This document shows, in pieces, positions 38,458 to 48,420 of a DNA stretch of 50,053 bases. Numbering within the stretch: position 1 is the stretch's first letter; each line of letters begins with the position of its first letter. A model generated the notes under the pieces. It saw nothing but the letters and a program-made list of their open reading frames with translations, searched no databases and had not been told where the DNA came from. The stretch comes from Waddlia sp964635295 (lineage in GTDB: Bacteria; Chlamydiota; Chlamydiia; Chlamydiales; Waddliaceae): positions 1-50,053 of the forward strand of contig CAZWOB010000006.1 in assembly GCA_964635295.1 (NCBI GenBank), written 5' to 3'. The position numbers and the translations under genes were made by a program.

Positions 38458-38466
38458 GGAAAATAA

Positions 38467-38534
38467 TATACCGATCATGTTTCAAAATTAAGCCTCAGAC
38501 TGAGACCGTTGCATCACTCATCATGATCAGTATA
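38467..38534. repeat. Short derivative of the 175-bp palindromic family
   Basis: Left end TATACCGATCATGTTTCAAA matches the family; the right end CATGATCAGTATA pairs with it except one base. Only 68 bp, so the middle is deleted or replaced. Confidence 0.7.
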
Positions 38535-38634
38535 AGATAAAAAGTAATACTAAAATTTTGACTTTTAATGATTAAAGCATTATGATTGATTTAGGAGATA
38601 ATTAAAGAGGCATGACTCTTGGAGGAGGATAATA

Positions 38635-40860
38635 ATGCCTAGTAAAAAACACGAGATACAAGGCCATTTATCGATTCTAGATGCCGTAGAAACATTGTCC
38701 AGTATCGTTGATATCGATTTCGAACGGGAAGTCGGTGTTGCCAATAAAGATGAGATCAAAGAACAGGACGAAATGGTCACTGTCCATACCATGCACTGGC
38801 TTGAGACAGAAGATAGGCAAAATACAATTAAGCATATCAAGGAAACCATTCACGTTGTCCATGATTACCTAAGAGACTTTTATGATCACGAATATAGCTA
38901 TGTGACGAAGCCGAAGGTGATGGAAGGGGTGAAAACCATCATGGTTCTAGTTGGGGAGGCGGCTAAAAAACTTGATCGCTTCACCACCTTGTTCAAAGAG
39001 ACGAAAGAGAAAAGCGTTAAAAACCTCAGAGAGTATAAGGATCTCCAAGAGTTTTACCTCACTCGGATAGCAAGGAAGATCGATGAGGGGATTCTCGGAA
39101 AATGGATTCTCGAATTGACTAAGGGGTCCATGGAAAGGCGCAAGGAAAGAGCGAAGCTTAAAGCCAAGCCGATCATGAGCGTCAAACATGTCTTCATCGA
39201 TATGGAATCCGTAAAAAACGATACGGAATATGAACTTTTCTTTTTGAGAAAAGAGGACGGCTCCCGTTTTTTCAACCCGCGTCTGATTAGAAATATCAAA
39301 TTGACTGCGGATTTCGGACAAAAAATCCGTTCGAAAAAGAAAACCGATCCGATTGAGCAGGTCAATATATGGCAGGACCATATGATCCATACAGCAGCCA
39401 GGAACATTCTGCAGTCGCAAGGGAATATTCTGGACCGATTCTTTCACGAGGCAAAGGAGTCGTGGAGAAGGGAGCTGGCGTCAGAACTCTATAAGGCGGT
39501 CGTCGCGCTGATGATGTGCGCCTGCCCAAAAAATCTTCTGTCAAACGCTCCAACAAAATCGTGCACAGAATACTTTATCGATTTTCATCACTTCCTGAGA
39601 AATGTGTACACGACAAGAGAGTATCAACGCTATCTGGTCTACCCTCCCAAAAAATCAAGCAGGATGGCGCATATCCTGATGGATTTGACGCATGGCCTTT
39701 CAAGGGCAATGTTCACCCGGGTGAAAGGATACCAGCAGTTGGTGACCGTTTACGAAAAAGTGCTCGAAAATGCGCATGGGATGCAGTCTGATGAACATCA
39801 GGAAGCTGCGGAAAAATCCAATACGCTTTGGAGCCGGTTAGCCGGAGACTATGCGGCCCTGAGCAAAATGATGAAGAATCATCCCAACGGTCCCCTGGTA
39901 AAGGTTTTGGACGTGCTTGAAAAAGGGACCTACCATGTGTTTGATCCCATCTCGCAATTAAATTTACCCAATGTTCTCTATTCGCTGTTTATGGAGGAAA
40001 CCAGGATTTCCAATATCCACCTTCCAACACCAACGCACCAGGGATTTATTCATCAAGCAGACGTTGTCAATGAGTTCAAGGGGTTTTTACGGTCTTATAT
40101 GAGAGGACAGTTCAAGAGGAAGCATTTGCTCTTCAACTTTCAAGACCGGACATCATGGAAAGAACATGTCAGGTCGGTCAGCATCGAACAACTTGCGAAC
40201 CAACGGTTGTTCTCTAAATACTTGACTGTTGTCTCTCTTGCGAAAGATACCGACTTTTATCATCAGGTTTCTCCCTATCAGGACGATCACCAGGCAGAAC
40301 TGTTTATCGAACACTTCAAGGAAAACCTTTCAGATGAAGGGTGCGGCTTTGTATTTCCATCCCATCTGGTGAAAAAGTTATTTCCAAAGTTCGCCAACCA
40401 ATTATTCGAGGGAGTCCACAAACTCTTCTTTCATGAGCGGAACGTTCTCTCTGTGAAGGACAGACTGGATTTTATAGAGATCTTTTATTGGCTTCTTGAA
40501 CTTAAAATCATCGAAATGGAACAGCCGACGTCATTCAGCATGACATGTAAGGATGGCATCGATGTCGGAGGATGTGAGAGCGCGGAACTGTTCAGCTTCT
40601 TGCATGTGATCAATCAGAAGTCCTTGTCGGATGACGATTATGTGGAATTTTCCTCGATGTTGTTCATGCCTTCGATCATCACAAGGGAGCGTATTGTTCT
40701 GCCTGATCGGTTCAGTCGGATGATCACAGCACTCAAGAGAGTGGAGTCGATCCAGCAAGACCTTGGAAATAAAGCATTTGCCAAGGCCTTTGATGAATCC
40801 ATTGGAAAGCTGTTCAGCAGTCCGATCCTGAAGTCGGAATTGGTATTTCCAAAGCGTTAA
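38635..40860 (+). CDS. Large conserved-looking hypothetical protein (741 aa)
   Basis: Soluble, mainly helical, rich in charged and aromatic residues, with no signal peptide, membrane helix or motif that I can name. Strong GGAGGAGG ribosome site, preceded by a small hairpin (AAGAG...CTCTT). Its length and its placement in the same neighbourhood as LptF/LptG-like permeases and tilS recall CT837 of C. trachomatis (from memory, next to CT838-CT840), so it may be a Chlamydiae-specific core protein. The last 4 bases overlap the convergent carboxypeptidase gene. Function unknown. Confidence 0.75.
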   Translation: MPSKKHEIQGHLSILDAVETLSSIVDIDFEREVGVANKDEIKEQDEMVTVHTMHWLETEDRQNTIKHIKETIHVVHDYLRDFYDHEYSYVTKPKVMEGVKTIMVLVGEAAKKLDRFTTLFKETKEKSVKNLREYKDLQEFYLTRIARKIDEGILGKWILELTKGSMERRKERAKLKAKPIMSVKHVFIDMESVKNDTEYELFFLRKEDGSRFFNPRLIRNIKLTADFGQKIRSKKKTDPIEQVNIWQDHMIHTAARNILQSQGNILDRFFHEAKESWRRELASELYKAVVALMMCACPKNLLSNAPTKSCTEYFIDFHHFLRNVYTTREYQRYLVYPPKKSSRMAHILMDLTHGLSRAMFTRVKGYQQLVTVYEKVLENAHGMQSDEHQEAAEKSNTLWSRLAGDYAALSKMMKNHPNGPLVKVLDVLEKGTYHVFDPISQLNLPNVLYSLFMEETRISNIHLPTPTHQGFIHQADVVNEFKGFLRSYMRGQFKRKHLLFNFQDRTSWKEHVRSVSIEQLANQRLFSKYLTVVSLAKDTDFYHQVSPYQDDHQAELFIEHFKENLSDEGCGFVFPSHLVKKLFPKFANQLFEGVHKLFFHERNVLSVKDRLDFIEIFYWLLELKIIEMEQPTSFSMTCKDGIDVGGCESAELFSFLHVINQKSLSDDDYVEFSSMLFMPSIITRERIVLPDRFSRMITALKRVESIQQDLGNKAFAKAFDESIGKLFSSPILKSELVFPKR

Positions 40861-42380
40861 AGCTTATAAATTTGGGAATACTTCTCCGTTAAATATGCTT
40901 CAAATGGCTTGGCAGTGAACGCTTTTCCCGTCACCTTTTTTAACAGTTCCCCGCTGTGGTACCGACGTCCATGGATATGGATGTTGTCCGTCAGCCATTG
41001 CTTGATAAAATCGAACTCGCCCTTCATCACCGAGCTTTCCCAGTCGGGATGTTCTTTTTCAAAAACTTCAAAAAACTGTGCGGCGTATAAATTTCCAAGC
41101 GCATAAGTGGGGAAATATCCAAAGGCTCCCATAGACCAATGAATGTCTTGCAAACATCCTTCTGAGTCTGTTTTAGGGGTGATCCCCAGCAACTCTTCCA
41201 TTTTTTGGTTCCAGGCTGCTGGCAGGTCTTTAGGGTCTAAAGATCCTTCGATCAGCGCAACCTCAAGCTCAAAACGCAGGATAACATGCAGGGCGTAGGT
41301 CACTTCGTCAGCTTCCACTCGAATCATCGACGGCTCAACTTTATTGACCCCTTTCCACAGTGTTTCTAGTCCGACGCCATCGAGTTTCCCTTTGAAATGC
41401 TTTTTCATATGGGGCATGAGAAATTTCCAGAACGGTTTGCTTTGTCCGATCCGCGTTTCCCACCATCTTGACTGGCTTTCATGGACTCCGAGCGAAACAG
41501 ACTCCCCAAGAGGTGTCCCATAATGTTCGACCGGCAGCCCCATCTCATAAAACGCGTGTCCGCACTCGTGTAGAATTGATCGGATATTGCTGACGGGCAA
41601 GTGAGGGATGATCCGCGTGGTGATCCTGCTGTCGGTGGGGTGAGAGGCTGATGAAAAGGGATGGGAGGAGAGGTCCAGTCTTCCTTTATCGTTTCGATAA
41701 CCGATCATGGCTGTCAGCTGATGTCCGAAGGAAAGCTGTTGCGAAGGTGCATAGCGGACTCTTAATTTTGAGTCGTCGATCTGTTTAGCATTTTGGATCT
41801 TTTTCAACAGCTCAACAATTGTCTTTTTCAACGGATTGAAGACCTTTTCGACCTCTTTTTTCGTCATTTCTGGCTCGTAGATGTCTAGAAGGGCATCATA
41901 AGGGTGGTCGGAATAGCCGTAGTAGTCAGCTTTCTTCTTGTTCAAATCAATCACTTCCTCAAGCGTTGTGAGAAAAGAAGAAAAGTCGTTTTGTTTTTTT
42001 GCGCGATCCCAGACTACATGCGCTTCTGAAGTGACCCTGGCGAATTGTTCCACAAACGCATTGGGCAGCGACGTTTGCATGAGGTAGTCTCTTCTCCATC
42101 TCATCAGCGCAGCTTTTTGTTCGGCTTTCAGTCCTTTTGCTATGATGTCTCCGGTCTTGAGGTCGATCAGTTTAGATAAGGCATTTGCAAAGGGTTTGCC
42201 GGTCTGTTCTTTGTGGATCATACCCGCTAGTGTCTGCAGCTGTTCTGCGCGGATCTTCACAGCTTCTTTCGGCATGCAGGTTTCCTGGTCCCATTCCAGA
42301 AGATGACTGATCCCTTCCAGAATTTTCCCCTTGCGGGAGAGTTTGCATAGTTGTTGATAGTCTTCATGGCTATTAGTCAT
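40857..42380 (-). CDS. M32 family metallocarboxypeptidase (Taq type)
   Basis: A 507-residue M32 enzyme. The zinc site HECGH is at residues 271-275 (ILHECGHAFYEMG), the HPF motif in DLSSHPFSSASHPTDSRITTRI, and the ending IHIHGRRYHSGELLKKVTGK is typical. It removes C-terminal amino acids from peptides, probably in the cytosol. The frame runs up to 42419, overlapping the MurF-Alr gene, but the GAGG ribosome site and family length favour ATG 42380, 13 bases after the MurF-Alr stop. Last gene of the nhaD-murF/alr operon. Confidence 0.92.
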   Translation of the reverse strand: MTNSHEDYQQLCKLSRKGKILEGISHLLEWDQETCMPKEAVKIRAEQLQTLAGMIHKEQTGKPFANALSKLIDLKTGDIIAKGLKAEQKAALMRWRRDYLMQTSLPNAFVEQFARVTSEAHVVWDRAKKQNDFSSFLTTLEEVIDLNKKKADYYGYSDHPYDALLDIYEPEMTKKEVEKVFNPLKKTIVELLKKIQNAKQIDDSKLRVRYAPSQQLSFGHQLTAMIGYRNDKGRLDLSSHPFSSASHPTDSRITTRIIPHLPVSNIRSILHECGHAFYEMGLPVEHYGTPLGESVSLGVHESQSRWWETRIGQSKPFWKFLMPHMKKHFKGKLDGVGLETLWKGVNKVEPSMIRVEADEVTYALHVILRFELEVALIEGSLDPKDLPAAWNQKMEELLGITPKTDSEGCLQDIHWSMGAFGYFPTYALGNLYAAQFFEVFEKEHPDWESSVMKGEFDFIKQWLTDNIHIHGRRYHSGELLKKVTGKAFTAKPFEAYLTEKYSQIYKL

Positions 42381-42393
42381 CGTTTGATTGCCT

Positions 42394-44835
42394 CTATGTA
42401 ATTTTTTCATTTTCTTCATGGATGAATACCCGTTGGATCCGGGGGCCCAGACAGGTGATGAGTTCGTATACGCTTGAATTTCCTCGCTTGGCTAATTCTT
42501 CAGGCGACAAGCAGTTCCCTTCAGTGTCTTCGCCAAAAATAAGGACCGGGTCACCGACGCATGCTTTGGGGATGTGCGTGATGTCCACCATCATGTAGTC
42601 CATGCAGATTTTCCCGACCATGGGGGCTTTCTGACCGTGGATCATGACCTCTCCTTTCCCACTGTATGATAAATGCAGGCCGTCGTGATAGCCGATCGGG
42701 ATGACAGCGATCCTTTCATTCTCTTTCTGGACCGTATAGCTGCGTCCGTAGCTGATGGTTTCCCCTTTGACGCAGTGATTGATCCCGACGATGCGGGAAT
42801 GAAGGGATAATGCCTGGGTTCCACCGGGACAAAGGCCGTATAAGGCCATTCCGATCCTGACCATATTGTACTGGGGAAAATGTAACCGCAGGGCTGCTTG
42901 TGAATTGCAGGCATGGCGCAAGGGGATGGGGATCCCTTCATTTTCAATCGACTGTATCGCCTGGTCGAACACATGCGACTGGTTCTGTGTGAAGGGATCT
43001 TGTTCAGGGTCGTCCGAACAAGCAAAATGGGTCATGACGCCTTCAAGCCGCAAGCGGGGGAGTTTGTGAATGATCCTGGCTAATCGCAACGCATCTTCGG
43101 GCCGGCATCCGAGCCTGCTCATCCCTGTATCGATATGCAGGTGGACGGGAGTGGTCAATCGCTGCTCTGAAGAGGCCCGATCGATCTTGTGAATGGCCTC
43201 TTCATCATTGACGGCCAGTTCAAACTGCCATTTGACTGCTTTGTCTATTTCGTAGGGCGCAGAGTTCAGGACAAAAATAGATTGCTCAACCCCTTCTCTT
43301 CTCAGCGCGATGCCCTCATCGACATAGGAGACTCCAAGACGGGTGATCCTTTGGGTGTTCAGGTATTTCGCGATCAGGGCGTCTTGAGTCCCGTAGGCCA
43401 TCGCCTTGACCATCACCATCACTTCGGTTGAAGGGGAAAGGCGGGAACGGATCATTTTGATATTTGAGGAGACCGCTGCGAGATTAATGAGAAACTGGTT
43501 GGTAAAAATGCTTCCCTGGACCGCTTGTGTCAATTGGTCGAACAGAAGTTTCTTTTTTCCCTTGATGATCAGAATATCTTCAGGCCTCATCGATGTCGCA
43601 TGGTCTTTTAACGCTGTTTCGACGCTCGAACATTGGGTAATCGTGGTTGTCGGGGACGTTTTAAGAACAGCTTTTTCAAGCTCTTGATTCGGCGATGTGA
43701 GGATCAACGTATCAGGCGATGCAGCTCCGATAGCTTCCCCAATTCTTTTAGGCGCTGTCGGATCATCAGACTTGATCCCTCCGAAGAGGAGACTCTTTTT
43801 TCCTTGAGGAGCGTGCAGGCTGAAATGGCGAAGCGCACAGTCCAGGGACTGCGGGTCGCCGCAATAGGTCTCATTGACAAATGTCGCTCCGCTTTGCGAT
43901 TTCCAAATTTCTGTGCTCATGGGCTCTGGATGATAATTCTGCAGGGCTTCGATCAGCGTATCTTCCGGGACCTCCAGCAGGAACGCAGCTTTTAATCCGA
44001 TGTTGATCAGGTCAAGGATATAGCTCATCCCGGGGGGACGGGAAATTTTGTACGCGTTTCCGCTTGGAAACTGAACGGTCAGTGTTCCTTGGGATTCAGA
44101 TGCGGTCGCGTGGGGCAGTCCTGGTTGCAGTGCATTCCAATAATAGGCGTTTGATGGAGAGTGGATGATGGGGTCGTTGGGCAACAGGGTCCATCCGGTA
44201 TCTTGAGGAGGGAAGAGAACTTCCATCTCTTTTGCGATCTTCTCCCTGGAACCGACCGTATGCAGGTGTTTTTTGCCGACATGGGTCAGAATGGTATGGG
44301 TGGGATCGGTTATTCTGTGCAGTTTTTCTGTTTCTCCGGGTAGGGAAAACCCTGCCTCGATGATGATCTGTTGGTCTGCACCATTCGCATTCAACAGGCT
44401 AAGCGGAACTCCGATCTGACTGTTGAAACTCTCCGGGGATGAGGAAACGGTATAGGTGGTTTCCAGCAGATGATGTAAAAGGTCTTTCACCATGGTTTTC
44501 CCATATGATCCAATGACCGCGATGACATTACCTTTCAACTGAGAGCGGTAACAGCTAACGATATCCTGGAAGGAGGAAAGGGGGTCGTCAACTTTGAGCA
44601 GCTGGGTTGACCCGGCCTGTCCGTTCCAATCTTTGTCCACTAAAGCAAACTTTGCGCCGCTGTCGGCAATAAATCGGTGACCGTCCTGGTGAGAGCCTTT
44701 TAATGCGACGAACATCGCCTGAGTTGAATGGATCCGTCTGGAGTCAATGACGACCTGGTCGACCAGGGCCGGCTTGCCGTGATCGCCGCCAGATGAGAGG
44801 AACCCGTTCCAATGTCGAAGATCAAATGCGTCCAT
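42394..44835 (-). CDS. MurF-alanine racemase fusion
   Basis: 813 residues. About 1-440 are Mur-ligase-like: VIGSYGKTMVK (P-loop Lys113), ILTHVGKKHLHTVGSREKIAKEMEVLF, then the C-terminal domain. About 445-813 are alanine racemase: VMVKAMAYGT with PLP-lysine Lys477, HLHIDTGMSRLG, RHACNSQAALRL and VGKICMDYMMVDIT. The pair would make D-Ala and add D-Ala-D-Ala to the UDP-MurNAc peptide. The MurF half is atypical: FVNETYCGDPQSLDCAL replaces the usual DxYNANPxSM. MurF-Alr fusions are known in Bacteroidetes; a dedicated racemase is absent from classical Chlamydia. Start 44835 has a GAGGAT ribosome site; the frame opens at 44928 inside nhaD. Confidence 0.9.
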   Translation of the reverse strand: MDAFDLRHWNGFLSSGGDHGKPALVDQVVIDSRRIHSTQAMFVALKGSHQDGHRFIADSGAKFALVDKDWNGQAGSTQLLKVDDPLSSFQDIVSCYRSQLKGNVIAVIGSYGKTMVKDLLHHLLETTYTVSSSPESFNSQIGVPLSLLNANGADQQIIIEAGFSLPGETEKLHRITDPTHTILTHVGKKHLHTVGSREKIAKEMEVLFPPQDTGWTLLPNDPIIHSPSNAYYWNALQPGLPHATASESQGTLTVQFPSGNAYKISRPPGMSYILDLINIGLKAAFLLEVPEDTLIEALQNYHPEPMSTEIWKSQSGATFVNETYCGDPQSLDCALRHFSLHAPQGKKSLLFGGIKSDDPTAPKRIGEAIGAASPDTLILTSPNQELEKAVLKTSPTTTITQCSSVETALKDHATSMRPEDILIIKGKKKLLFDQLTQAVQGSIFTNQFLINLAAVSSNIKMIRSRLSPSTEVMVMVKAMAYGTQDALIAKYLNTQRITRLGVSYVDEGIALRREGVEQSIFVLNSAPYEIDKAVKWQFELAVNDEEAIHKIDRASSEQRLTTPVHLHIDTGMSRLGCRPEDALRLARIIHKLPRLRLEGVMTHFACSDDPEQDPFTQNQSHVFDQAIQSIENEGIPIPLRHACNSQAALRLHFPQYNMVRIGMALYGLCPGGTQALSLHSRIVGINHCVKGETISYGRSYTVQKENERIAVIPIGYHDGLHLSYSGKGEVMIHGQKAPMVGKICMDYMMVDITHIPKACVGDPVLIFGEDTEGNCLSPEELAKRGNSSVYELITCLGPRIQRVFIHEENEKIT

Positions 44836-44843
44836 GGAGATCC

Positions 44844-46097
44844 TCAGTAGAGATTCCAGATATAGATTCCCGCCCAGCCGACAATATAGGAAATGAAGGC
44901 GATCCCGCTGACTCTTTTGAGGTACCAAAGAAACCGGATGTCATTGATCGACATAAGAGCGACGCCGGGAGCGGATCCGATGATCAATAAACTGCCGCCG
45001 ACACCCGCGCAAAAAGCGTTAAGGAACCAGAAGACATGGTTCGGAGGGTAGGTCGAGTTGTCGAACATTTTGATTGTTCCGGCAACAAGCGGCACGTTGT
45101 CGATGATTGCGGAAAAGAGCCCTAATGAAAAAGTGAAAATATAGGCGTTGTGGAAGACCTGTTGGGCCAGGACCGCAATCTCCTGAAGAACGCCTGCGGA
45201 CTCAAGGCAGGCGACAGCCAGCAAGACCCCAAGAAAGAACATAATGCAGGAGATGTCGATCCTGGTCAGGATAAATTCGACTTTGAGGTTTTTCCTTTCA
45301 TCTTTGTCCCGATGGAAGATGTCTGTGGCAATCCAAAGAACGCCAAGACTGATCAATACTCCCATGAATGGGGGAAGGTCGAGGCCTAGTTTAAGCAAGG
45401 GAATGGAAATGAACCCTAAAATACCCAGACAAAGCACCATGAGAGATCCTGCTGGGGCTTCAGTTTGCGGAATTGGATAGAGGAACGTCTTTTCTCTGGG
45501 GATGGTAAGGGTATACAGCGAAGTAAAGACCAAAAAGGATAAAATGCTTGGCACACCAAGGTTGGCCATCAGCGGGATTGTACTGATCCTTCCCTCGATC
45601 CATAACATCGTCGTGGTAATGTCGCCGATCGGTGTCCAGGCCCCGCCAACGTTGACCACAAAAACGAGCCCGGCGGAAAGGATCATCCGCAGCGTGTGGT
45701 CTTTGACCGTTTGCTGGATCAAGGTGACCAAAACAAGGATTGTCGTCAGGTTGTCCAGTAAGGAAGACATCCAGAATCCGAGGAGGCTCAGCATCCAGAA
45801 GAGCTTTCTCGGAGACGGGATCATGATCAGATGCCTGATCACGTCGAAGCCGCGATGTTCGGCGATCAGTTCGACAATGGTCATTGCGCCGATCAGAAAG
45901 AGAAGGACCTGCGAGATGTCTGACAAGTGGGAGATCAGCTGGTTGTACTTGTCGATATCGCTTGCGCCATTGAACTCGAAATAATAGAGCCACATGAACG
46001 TGCCTGTGACAAGGGCTATCGCGGACTTGCTGATCTTTAAGTGATGTTCAAAAACAAGCAGTCCATAGCCTATAGCGAAAATCAATAGTAGCATCAT
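44844..46097 (-). CDS. nhaD: NhaD-type Na+/H+ antiporter
   Basis: A 417-residue protein with about 11-12 membrane helices. QVLLFLIGAMTIVELIAEHRGFDVI, FWMLSLLGFWMSSLLDNLTTILVLV, VFVVNVGGAWTPIGDITTTMLW and GLFSAIIDNVPLVAGTI are the repeated intramembrane Asp/Asn motifs of the NhaD/ArsB ion-transporter superfamily. It would exchange sodium for protons. The next gene starts 8 bases after its stop. No clear ribosome site before ATG 46097; the second codon is also ATG. Confidence 0.88.
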   Translation of the reverse strand: MMLLLIFAIGYGLLVFEHHLKISKSAIALVTGTFMWLYYFEFNGASDIDKYNQLISHLSDISQVLLFLIGAMTIVELIAEHRGFDVIRHLIMIPSPRKLFWMLSLLGFWMSSLLDNLTTILVLVTLIQQTVKDHTLRMILSAGLVFVVNVGGAWTPIGDITTTMLWIEGRISTIPLMANLGVPSILSFLVFTSLYTLTIPREKTFLYPIPQTEAPAGSLMVLCLGILGFISIPLLKLGLDLPPFMGVLISLGVLWIATDIFHRDKDERKNLKVEFILTRIDISCIMFFLGVLLAVACLESAGVLQEIAVLAQQVFHNAYIFTFSLGLFSAIIDNVPLVAGTIKMFDNSTYPPNHVFWFLNAFCAGVGGSLLIIGSAPGVALMSINDIRFLWYLKRVSGIAFISYIVGWAGIYIWNLY

Positions 46098-46138
46098 AAT
46101 GGTCGCATTATGTGAAATGCGGGATAAAATTGAAAGAG

Positions 46139-46164
46139 CCGAAAGCCGTTTCCACGGCTTTCGG
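46139..46164. terminator. Strong hairpin between two minus-strand genes
   Basis: CCGAAAGCCG (46139-46148) and CGGCTTTCGG (46155-46164) form a perfect 10-bp stem. On the minus strand it is followed by CTCTTTCAATTTT, on the plus strand by ACTTTG. It lies just after the stop of the periplasmic protein gene, whose terminator it probably is. Confidence 0.6.
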
Positions 46165-46175
46165 ACTTTGTGTGT

Positions 46176-47264
46176 TTAGGCTCCGATTCTTGTTTCGGTT
46201 CCTATTGTCGCATTGAAACGGAAGGTGACCTGGTTTGGCATCTCGTCCAGTGCAGGGGAGGGATGGCCCTCTATTTTTGAGATCGTTATCGTAAAATCTG
46301 AGATTAACTCCGCTTCAGTCAGAAGTCCTGTTGCTTCATCGATTTTCATATCACCTGATAGCAACACTCCATTAAATGAAATTTTCAATGCGTCGTCAGG
46401 TGTGGTAAACTCCTGCTTTTGTACAACGGGCAGCTCAACGTAAAACGTAGCGGCTCCTTTTTCCCGATGACTAAGGGTGATCTTCTCATCGGTAAGGGAA
46501 AGGAGCTGCTGATCTTTTTCAGACATCTTCGAGACGAATTCCGATGGGACCGTCAAAACTTTCTGAGTCCAGCTGTCCCCGACCTGTCTGGTTGCTGAGG
46601 GTAAGTGGATGCCTGTCAGGTAGGTGGGGATTTTCATTTCGGGAATGGCTTGATAGAAGGCGCCGAACACGCTTAAAATTTGAGCTTTAAGCTCATCAGG
46701 CAACCCTTCTTCTGCAAATCTTTCAGCGATCAGCTGTTCAATATTTTCAACATTGAGAAGAGTCCCATCTGTCGCGATTTGTATTGTGGAATTGTTCTCC
46801 CGGCCGAACTTATCGAATTCGAATGGAATCGGGAGGTTGGTGTAATTCTTTTCCGGCTTATCAGCGTGATAAGTCAAAGTGAAATTATTGATCAGATTTT
46901 CCTGAAGAGAACATTTTTGGCATTTTGATTTCTGTTGTACGGTAGAGTTGTTTTGATTTGTGTCGATCACAGTCGATAGAGTCCTTGTCTGGAGTGAACC
47001 CGAAAACGCAGGCTTATTAATACTTAAGCCATTCAACACCTGGAAAAGCATTCCATTTTCAGCAGTCGGGTTTATGATGAACTGCTGCCTGATTTTTGTC
47101 GTGTAGTCTTCGGAAACGTCAAAGTAGAGATCGAAGCCGACAGTGTTCAATTGCTCTATCTGCTGATTTTTCTTTAACCGCAGTTTGAAAGAGTTGTTTT
47201 CAGCTTGAGCGCAGCTAAAACCGATCAATAAAAAAAATAGTAAAAAATTAAGATATTTGTTCAT
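46176..47264 (-). CDS. Exported protein, DUF6263-like
   Basis: A 362-residue product starting MNKYLNFLLFFLLIGFSCAQAEN, a signal peptide with either an AQA cleavage site or a weak lipobox (GFSC). The mature part is beta-rich with FKLRLKKNQQIEQLNTVGFDL, VGDSWTQK and SGDMKIDEATGLLTEAELISDFTI; the tail repeats strand patterns like those of DUF6263 proteins. Two close cysteine pairs occur (SKCQKCSLQ). The frame opens at 47297, but signal peptide and AAGGATC ribosome site place the start at 47264. It lies downstream of lptG and may share its transcript. Function unknown. Confidence 0.7.
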   Translation of the reverse strand: MNKYLNFLLFFLLIGFSCAQAENNSFKLRLKKNQQIEQLNTVGFDLYFDVSEDYTTKIRQQFIINPTAENGMLFQVLNGLSINKPAFSGSLQTRTLSTVIDTNQNNSTVQQKSKCQKCSLQENLINNFTLTYHADKPEKNYTNLPIPFEFDKFGRENNSTIQIATDGTLLNVENIEQLIAERFAEEGLPDELKAQILSVFGAFYQAIPEMKIPTYLTGIHLPSATRQVGDSWTQKVLTVPSEFVSKMSEKDQQLLSLTDEKITLSHREKGAATFYVELPVVQKQEFTTPDDALKISFNGVLLSGDMKIDEATGLLTEAELISDFTITISKIEGHPSPALDEMPNQVTFRFNATIGTETRIGA

Positions 47265-47336
47265 AGATGATCCTTTTTTAGAAATTTGTCGGATCATCTT
47301 ACAGGAAATAGCTAAATAATGACAAATCAGAGAGGT

Positions 47337-48416
47337 TTATCTTGCTTTCAAAAAACGAAATGCTGTCACGCTGATCAATAACAGAAATGGGATTCCAATT
47401 GCAAGTCCTGGTTCGATCACTTGTCGCCCTCCGATAATCAATGCTGAATTGAGGACAAGGTAGCTGCCAACGAGGAAAAAGAGGGAAAATGCGTAAATAA
47501 AAAAGATGGGGTGGGTGCGTCCATACCTTACGCAAAAAGGGGCCGGGGCAATAACGGCTAAAAAACAGAGCCAGGGGAGCGCAGCCTTGTGAAAAAAAGC
47601 GGCGGCGATTTCCGCCTGTTTCTCACTTTCAATTTCGCCGTATGACGGCAGCCGCTTCCAGAGCGTGGAAAGGGAGAGCTCTTTGGAAGGTGTCAACGTG
47701 TCCAGCAGAATTTTCTTGTTGAAGGTCATCTCGGGAAACGTCTTCGTTTCAAAAGACTCAGCTTTCCGCAGTCTATTCTCACTGTTACGTACCAATCGGT
47801 CAATGTTGACCCCTTTAGGCGGAGACTCATAGGGATAAAGATATTGAAATCGCCAGATTTCGTTGAAGTTTTTCATCCAGTAGGCGTCGAAGAAACGACG
47901 CTTTGCATGGTCGTAGTCCTGAAAAAGCAGTGTCGTCCCGCCTTTAAGTTCCACGTGCTGGACAAAAAACTTTTCATTGCTGTTGTTTTTTTGCAGTTCC
48001 TTCTGTTCGTGGATATGTCGGGTTCCGCTCATCGCATCAGGAAGCAAAAACTCCGTATTCGCATAGATGAGCGCTGTGAACAGAAGGCCAAGAAAAAGAA
48101 AAGGGCGTAAAATTTTTTTCAGAGAGACTCCCGAGGCCCGCAGCGCAACCAGCTCATTATGGATATTGAGATCGCTTAGCGTTCGAATCGTGGCTATCAT
48201 GAGAGCGAAGGGGATAAGCACGTCAGCCCTTAAAATCCATTCATTGGTGTAGTATTGGACAAGCTCGCTCCAGCTCATCATTGCGTGATGATGGCGCGCG
48301 CCGCTGTGGCTAGAGTAGTCGATGAGGATATACAGACCGTAAAAGCAGAAAGTGATAAAGAAAAAAACTTTGAGCGTTTCTCTGACAAAATAGCGTTCCC
48401 ATGTTTTCATCAGCAT
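47337..48416 (-). CDS. lptG: LptF/LptG-family LPS export permease (distal copy)
   Basis: A 359-residue permease: about 3 N-terminal membrane helices, a periplasmic beta domain in the middle and 3 C-terminal helices. ELVALRASGVSLKKILRPFLFLGLL is the family's conserved cytoplasmic loop ("E..alra.Gis..ri..p") that contacts the LptB ATPase. It would extract LOS from the inner membrane and start its transport. The good GGGAGG ribosome site gives start 48416; the gene follows the sister permease by 4 bases. Whether it is F or G is set by position only. Confidence 0.88.
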   Translation of the reverse strand: MLMKTWERYFVRETLKVFFFITFCFYGLYILIDYSSHSGARHHHAMMSWSELVQYYTNEWILRADVLIPFALMIATIRTLSDLNIHNELVALRASGVSLKKILRPFLFLGLLFTALIYANTEFLLPDAMSGTRHIHEQKELQKNNSNEKFFVQHVELKGGTTLLFQDYDHAKRRFFDAYWMKNFNEIWRFQYLYPYESPPKGVNIDRLVRNSENRLRKAESFETKTFPEMTFNKKILLDTLTPSKELSLSTLWKRLPSYGEIESEKQAEIAAAFFHKAALPWLCFLAVIAPAPFCVRYGRTHPIFFIYAFSLFFLVGSYLVLNSALIIGGRQVIEPGLAIGIPFLLLISVTAFRFLKAR

Positions 48417-48420
48417 CGAT

